Positions 60,215 through 64,000 of a stretch of DNA of 64,000 nt are shown one piece after another. Made by a program: the position numbers and the translations under genes. This stretch comes from Streptomyces poonensis (GTDB lineage: Bacteria > Actinomycetota > Actinomycetes > Streptomycetales > Streptomycetaceae): assembly GCF_014650915.1 (NCBI RefSeq), contig NZ_BMVW01000003.1:62001-126000 (forward strand), read 5' to 3'. The notes beneath the pieces were generated by a model that saw nothing but the letters and a program-made list of their open reading frames with translations, had not been told where the DNA came from and did no database searches. Each line of letters opens with the position of its first letter. Within the stretch, counting starts at the first letter, position 1.

Positions 60215-61219
60215 TCACACCCGCCCGGTCACGTGATCGTTCCGGCTGCCGCCGGCCTGTGCGTCCACGGTCCCGGGAGGGGTCCCGGAAGGCTCGGCCC
60301 CACCCGCGTCCGGCCTCGCCGTGGCGGTGGCTCCCTGCCCCCGCTCGAACATGCCCAGCGCCACCCCGACGACGATGACGATGCCGCCCGTGGCCTGGGC
60401 CGGCCGGATCGGCTCTCCGTTGATCACGACGGCGCCGATGACACCGAAGACCGGGACCAGGTTGAGGATGTTCACGGCGACGCTCGACGCCATCCTGCGC
60501 AGACCGTGGTTGTAGAGCAGGAAGCCGCCGACCGAGCACGCCACCGCCAGGTAGACGAGCAGCGCGGAGGCCGTCGCGTCCGGTATGCGCCAGTCACCGG
60601 CCTCCAGCAGGGAGGCGAGGAGGAAACCGGCCGCGCCCGCCAGGGTCTGGTAGTAGGTGACGCCCATGGCGGTCTGGCCGGCGCTCGCGCGCTTGCCGAG
60701 CACGTTGTAGCCGGCCCAGGCCAGCCCGCCGAGCAGCAGGAGCATGTCTCCCGTCCAGCGTGAACCACCGCCCACCTCGGCTCCGTTGCGTACGACGAGG
60801 AAGGCGCCGACGGTGGCCAGCAGCACGCCCGTCACCCGCGGCAGAGGCATCCGGGAGCGGAGGACGAGCAGTTCCAGCAGCATCGTCATCAGTGGGTACG
60901 TGGCCACGATCAGGGACGCGTCGGCCGCCGTGGACAGATCGACGCCGACGTTCTCGAGTATGAAGTAGACGGTGATGCCGAGGAATCCGCTCAGGAAGAG
61001 CAGCCGCCGCTGCCGTGCGTCCGGCCGGGCCGGGCGGTGCCGGTGCAGCCGTACCATCACGCCCAGCAGCAGGGCCGCGAGGGTGAACCTGACGGCGCCG
61101 ATGGTGAGCGGGCCGGCGTCCTCCAGCACCCGCTTGGTCACCGCGTACGAACTGCTCCAGAACAGCGCGGCCGCCACGACCGCGCACACCGCCCCCATGC
61201 CGGGCCCTCGTGTACGCAT
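60215..61219 (-). CDS. EamA family (DMT) transporter
   Basis: A 334-residue inner-membrane protein with ten hydrophobic segments in two homologous EamA halves (AVVAAALFWSSSYAVTKRVL and GGLAWAGYNVLGKRASAGQT). The C-terminal tail is hydrophilic. GGGGTGA precedes ATG 61219. Members export amino acids or other metabolites. The divergent Lrp/AsnC regulator and the dyad between the two genes point to Lrp-controlled amino-acid efflux, as in LysE/EamA systems of other bacteria; the substrate is inferred only. Confidence 0.9.
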   Translation of the reverse strand: MRTRGPGMGAVCAVVAAALFWSSSYAVTKRVLEDAGPLTIGAVRFTLAALLLGVMVRLHRHRPARPDARQRRLLFLSGFLGITVYFILENVGVDLSTAADASLIVATYPLMTMLLELLVLRSRMPLPRVTGVLLATVGAFLVVRNGAEVGGGSRWTGDMLLLLGGLAWAGYNVLGKRASAGQTAMGVTYYQTLAGAAGFLLASLLEAGDWRIPDATASALLVYLAVACSVGGFLLYNHGLRRMASSVAVNILNLVPVFGVIGAVVINGEPIRPAQATGGIVIVVGVALGMFERGQGATATARPDAGGAEPSGTPPGTVDAQAGGSRNDHVTGRV

Positions 61220-61321
61220 CTGAAGTCACCCCTCTCCACCAGCACCGGACACACCATGGCCGAATGAACGTCAGCCGACCGGGGGTGAGGCTAGCCAGAT
61301 CATCGAAGGCGGTGCTTAGAA

Positions 61322-61338
61322 TCCGAACTAGCTTCGGA
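61322..61338. promoter_or_regulatory. Lrp operator candidate between EamA and Lrp genes
   Basis: TCCGAA-CTAGC-TTCGGA is a perfect 6-bp dyad with a 5-base AT-containing centre, 22 bases before the Lrp GTG. Lrp/AsnC sites typically have this short dyad form. It may control both divergent genes. Confidence 0.55.
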
Positions 61339-61359
61339 AATCGACAAGGTGAGGCAAGC

Positions 61360-61812
61360 GTGGACGAACTAGATTCGGCGCTGGTGCGGATGCTCCAGGA
61401 GGATGGTCGGCGGACCAACCGGGACATGGCCCAGGCACTGGGTATCGCCCCGTCCACCTGTCTGGAACGCATCCGATCACTGCGTCAGCGCGGCATTCTG
61501 ACGGGGTTTCACGCGGAGGCCGACCTCGCGGCGATCGGCCGCGGGCTGCAGGCCGTGATCGCCGTACGGGTCCGCCCGCCGACGCGTGCGGTGATCGAGG
61601 CCTTCCAGGCCTTCCTCGAGCGGATGCCCGAAGTGATCTCGATCTTCGTCCTCACCGGGAACGACGACTTCCTGGTGCACGTCGCCGTCCGCGACACCGA
61701 CCATCTGCACGCGGTGGTCCTGGACAAGCTGACGAAGCGCCCGGAACTGGCCGACGTGCGGACGTCGGTGGTCTACGGGCACATGCGCAGAAAGGTCATC
61801 GGCCCGACGTGA
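61360..61812 (+). CDS. Lrp/AsnC family transcriptional regulator
   Basis: A 150-residue feast/famine regulator. GTG 61360 has AAGGTGAGG just upstream; longer frames before it include the operator and are dismissed. The N-terminal HTH reads LDSALVRMLQEDGRRTNRDM, then ALGIAPSTCLERIRSLRQRG; the C-terminal RAM domain (VISIFVLTGNDDFLVHVAVR, RTSVVYGHMRRKV) binds an amino acid and oligomerises. Divergence from the EamA exporter makes that gene the likely target. Confidence 0.92.
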   Translation: MDELDSALVRMLQEDGRRTNRDMAQALGIAPSTCLERIRSLRQRGILTGFHAEADLAAIGRGLQAVIAVRVRPPTRAVIEAFQAFLERMPEVISIFVLTGNDDFLVHVAVRDTDHLHAVVLDKLTKRPELADVRTSVVYGHMRRKVIGPT

Positions 61813-61926
61813 CGCGAGCGGTGATCCCTCGTGCGCGGGGGCAGCGAGTGTCCGCGTGATCGGTGTGCGCACCGATTCCGCAGGGCTTCACCGGTGCTTC
61901 ACCTGACTCCATGTGAGGCTGTCCCC

Positions 61927-62727
61927 ATGGATCAGACCGATGAGTTGAGAGCCAGGCTGCGGACCGACCGCCCGCATTCCGCCCGGGTGTGGAACTACCT
62001 GCTGGGCGGCAAGGACAACTACCCCGTCGACAGCGAGCTCGGCGACGTCATCCTCGCCAGTTTCCCGGAGTTCGCGTCCGTCGCGCGGCAGCAACGGCGG
62101 TTCCTGGCGCGGGCCGTCGACTTCCTGGTGCGCGAGGCCGGCATCCGTCAGTTCCTCGACATCGGCGCCGGGCTGCCCACCGCGGACAACACACATGAAC
62201 TGGCCCAGCGCATCGCGCCGGAGAGCAGGATCGTCTACGTCGACAACGACCCCCTTGTCCTGACACATGCGCAGGCGCTCCTGACGACGAGCGCCGAGGG
62301 AGCTTGCGCCTACGTAGACGCTGATGTGCGGGACCCGGCGCGGATCCTCGCCGAAGCGGCCGCCACCTTGGATCTCGACAAGCCGGTCGCTCTGACCATG
62401 CTGGGAATCATGGGACAGCTCGCCGACGCCGACCGTCCCGCGGAGCTGGTGGCCGCCCTGATGTCGGGCCTGCCTTCGGGCAGCTTTCTGGCCCTGAGCG
62501 ACGGCACGAACACCAATGACGCGCTCAGCAGGGCGGTCGAGGCGTACAACCGGCAGTCGGTGCACACCTATCACCTCCGGTCCCCACAGGAGATCGCTTC
62601 CTTCTTCGCCGGACTGGACCTCGTGACGCCCGGGGCCGTGTCCAGCACCGCCTGGCGTCCGGATCCCAGCCGGCCCCGGGAGACCACAGCCGAGGTCGCG
62701 TTCTGCGGCGTCGCACGCAAGCCCTGA
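61927..62727 (+). CDS. SAM-dependent methyltransferase, Methyltransf_19 (DUF574) family
   Basis: A 266-residue protein of a family expanded in Streptomyces. Recognisable parts: RPHSARVWNYLLGGKDNYPV at the N-terminus, SAM-binding FLDIGAGLPTADNTHELAQR, VYVDNDPLVLTHAQALL and a late SGSFLALSDGTNTND. Substrates are unknown; many copies sit near regulator genes of the XRE/DUF397 type, which are not present here. GAGG lies upstream of ATG 61927. Intact. Confidence 0.92.
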   Translation: MDQTDELRARLRTDRPHSARVWNYLLGGKDNYPVDSELGDVILASFPEFASVARQQRRFLARAVDFLVREAGIRQFLDIGAGLPTADNTHELAQRIAPESRIVYVDNDPLVLTHAQALLTTSAEGACAYVDADVRDPARILAEAAATLDLDKPVALTMLGIMGQLADADRPAELVAALMSGLPSGSFLALSDGTNTNDALSRAVEAYNRQSVHTYHLRSPQEIASFFAGLDLVTPGAVSSTAWRPDPSRPRETTAEVAFCGVARKP

Positions 62728-62805
62728 GCGCCCGCTGCCGGAGCACCGGAAGTCCGGTGGCTCGCGGCCTTCCTGGCGCTCACGGCCGGTCCGCCGACCG
62801 GTCTG

Positions 62806-64000
62806 TCACCTGCCCCCTCGGACACCTCGGACACCTCGGACAGGGCCCTGGCTCTGCGTGACGTCCTTGACGAACAGGATCCCGTCGCTGTCCGCCAGGT
62901 GGGCCGGGTCGAGCGGGGCGTAGCCGAACCAGGGGGACTCGCGGGGCGCGGGCCGCGTGTCCCCGAGGGCGGTGGCCAGCCGCGGGGCGTCCACGACGCA
63001 CCGGTCCTCCGGGAGGGCGTACAGGATTCCCTCGACGGTGTCCGGCGGCGGCGTGTCCACCCCCTGGTGCCGGATCGTGCCGACGGCCGTGGCCAGGAAG
63101 GCGTACTCGTCGCCGAGCCGGGCGCTCACCAGCGCACCGGCACTCCACCACTCCACCGGCCCCTGCCACATCCGCATCGAGCTCTTCACCCGCTGGAGAT
63201 GGGAGTTGTGGGCGTGCACGAGTGCCGGGCCCCGAGCGGCGACGGCGAGGAGGTTGTGGGCCATCATCCCGTCCCGCAGCGCGCACAGCCTCGTCATGCG
63301 GGCCGGTGAGGGGTCGGCCGTCCAGTAGTGGTAGCGCAGCAGGCCGGTGGCGGTGCGCCCGTACAGGCGCGCCCGGTCCCAGTCGTCCCGCGAGGTGGCC
63401 GCGATCAGGTGCGGCGTCTGTGTGTCGAGCAGCGCCACCAGATCGTCGGCGAGCAGCCGCAGCCGGCCGGCCTCGGCCGACTGCCCCACGGACCGGGCCG
63501 GGTCCCTCATCGCGGCGGGATCGGTCCACCGGTCGTCCGCGCCGAGCAGGCGGTCGAGTGTCTCCGCGGTGCAGGGGAGCAGGTCCGCGTCCACCCGGGC
63601 CGCGAGACAGCCGTGGAGCGCGGTGAGGGCCTGCCGGGGGCTCGCGGCGCCGGTGATCTCCAGCGGGCCGTCGAGACCCGCGAAACGGATCCGCTCGGAC
63701 GCGGGCCGGCCGTCGTTGTGGGCACGCATCCAGCGCACCAGCTCACGGTTGGCCGCGAAGGCGCCCCAGCCGTGGCTGATCCCGCGCTCCACGACCTCGT
63801 CGAGGGTGCCCGTGCCCGAGGTGACGTAATCGTCCACGACCAGGCCCGCCAAGCAGTCGCTCTCGATCGCGATGGTCCGGTAGCCCTCCTGCTCGACGAG
63901 CTGCCGGAAGAGCTCGTTGCGCAGCTCGAGCAGGGTTTCCTCGCCATGGGTGGGCTCGCCCAGGGCGAGCAGCCGGGGCCGGACCGGGAGCAGCCCCATG
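62806..64000 (-). CDS. Erythromycin esterase family protein (5' end at window edge)
   Basis: About 398 residues are visible; the family normally has a longer N-terminal lead before the first motif, so the coding region probably continues past the window and the ATG at 63999 is likely internal. Motifs of the EreA/SucC-like family: LALGEPTHGEETLLELRNEL with catalytic Glu and His, IAIESDCLAGLVVDDYVTSG, and ALVHAHNSHLQRVKSSMRMW with a further His. Members hydrolyse macrolide lactones, but most actinobacterial homologues have no proven substrate. The C-terminus ends in a VRG repeat from a 9-bp tandem repeat near 62818-62843. Confidence 0.85.
   Translation of the reverse strand, partial: MGLLPVRPRLLALGEPTHGEETLLELRNELFRQLVEQEGYRTIAIESDCLAGLVVDDYVTSGTGTLDEVVERGISHGWGAFAANRELVRWMRAHNDGRPASERIRFAGLDGPLEITGAASPRQALTALHGCLAARVDADLLPCTAETLDRLLGADDRWTDPAAMRDPARSVGQSAEAGRLRLLADDLVALLDTQTPHLIAATSRDDWDRARLYGRTATGLLRYHYWTADPSPARMTRLCALRDGMMAHNLLAVAARGPALVHAHNSHLQRVKSSMRMWQGPVEWWSAGALVSARLGDEYAFLATAVGTIRHQGVDTPPPDTVEGILYALPEDRCVVDAPRLATALGDTRPAPRESPWFGYAPLDPAHLADSDGILFVKDVTQSQGPVRGVRGVRGGR

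Overview
The window is high-GC actinobacterial chromosome, almost certainly Streptomyces. Codons end in G or C, GTG starts and ATGA/GTGA overlaps are common, and the families present (AraC, TetR and LacI regulators, secreted glycoside hydrolases, a 2-methylisoborneol operon, a Methyltransf_19 protein) are typical of that genus. The mix of catabolic islands, orphan enzymes and decayed genes suggests a chromosome arm or accessory region. No tRNA, rRNA, CRISPR array, transposase or intact phage gene was seen.

Layout. 1-3.3 kb: end of a beta-propeller protein, a DUF350 membrane protein, and a zinc-type alcohol dehydrogenase divergent from a TetR regulator with paired operator-like sites between them. 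3.4-8.2 kb: a tightly coupled operon of a thiamine-diphosphate enzyme, an enolase-superfamily enzyme and a GH15 protein. 8.1-16.7 kb: an accessory respiratory module (FAD/Fe-S dehydrogenase, stand-alone cytochrome b, oxidase subunits I and IV, an SDR and a small membrane protein). 16.7-21.7 kb: two AraC regulators, an esterase, an orphan maleylacetate reductase and an IclR remnant; a perfect 55-nt palindrome lies at 16.7 kb. 21.8-30.9 kb: secreted pectate lyase, a type II thioesterase with a Cys nucleophile, a gene-poor kilobase, a secreted CocE-type hydrolase, a broken siderophore ABC ATPase, a TRIC-type channel and an M20 amidohydrolase.

31.0-34.6 kb is a 2-methylisoborneol operon: a family 2B encapsulin shell protein with an inserted cyclic-nucleotide-binding domain, its cargo 2-MIB synthase, and geranyl-diphosphate 2-C-methyltransferase. 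34.9-39.4 kb holds an ene-reductase, an MFS exporter, an FMN reductase and a divergent TetR regulator. 39.4-40.0 kb carries two decayed deoxysugar genes that keep their original ATGA junction.

40.0-52.1 kb is a mannan-utilisation locus. A secreted GH26 mannanase cuts the polymer, a binding lipoprotein and two permeases import oligosaccharides, a GH2 mannosidase releases mannose, and a ROK kinase with ManA converts it toward fructose-6-phosphate under a LacI regulator. No transport ATPase is encoded here, so a shared MsiK-type ATPase is inferred. A 20-bp AT-rich element found upstream of both the mannanase and the transporter operon may tie the locus together.

52.2-64 kb: a GNAT acetyltransferase, a GlxA-type regulator divergent from an isochorismatase-like hydrolase, a racemase / HyuA / DUF917 group with a probable permease remnant, a type B carboxylesterase, an EamA exporter divergent from an Lrp regulator, a Methyltransf_19 protein, and an erythromycin-esterase-family protein cut by the window edge.
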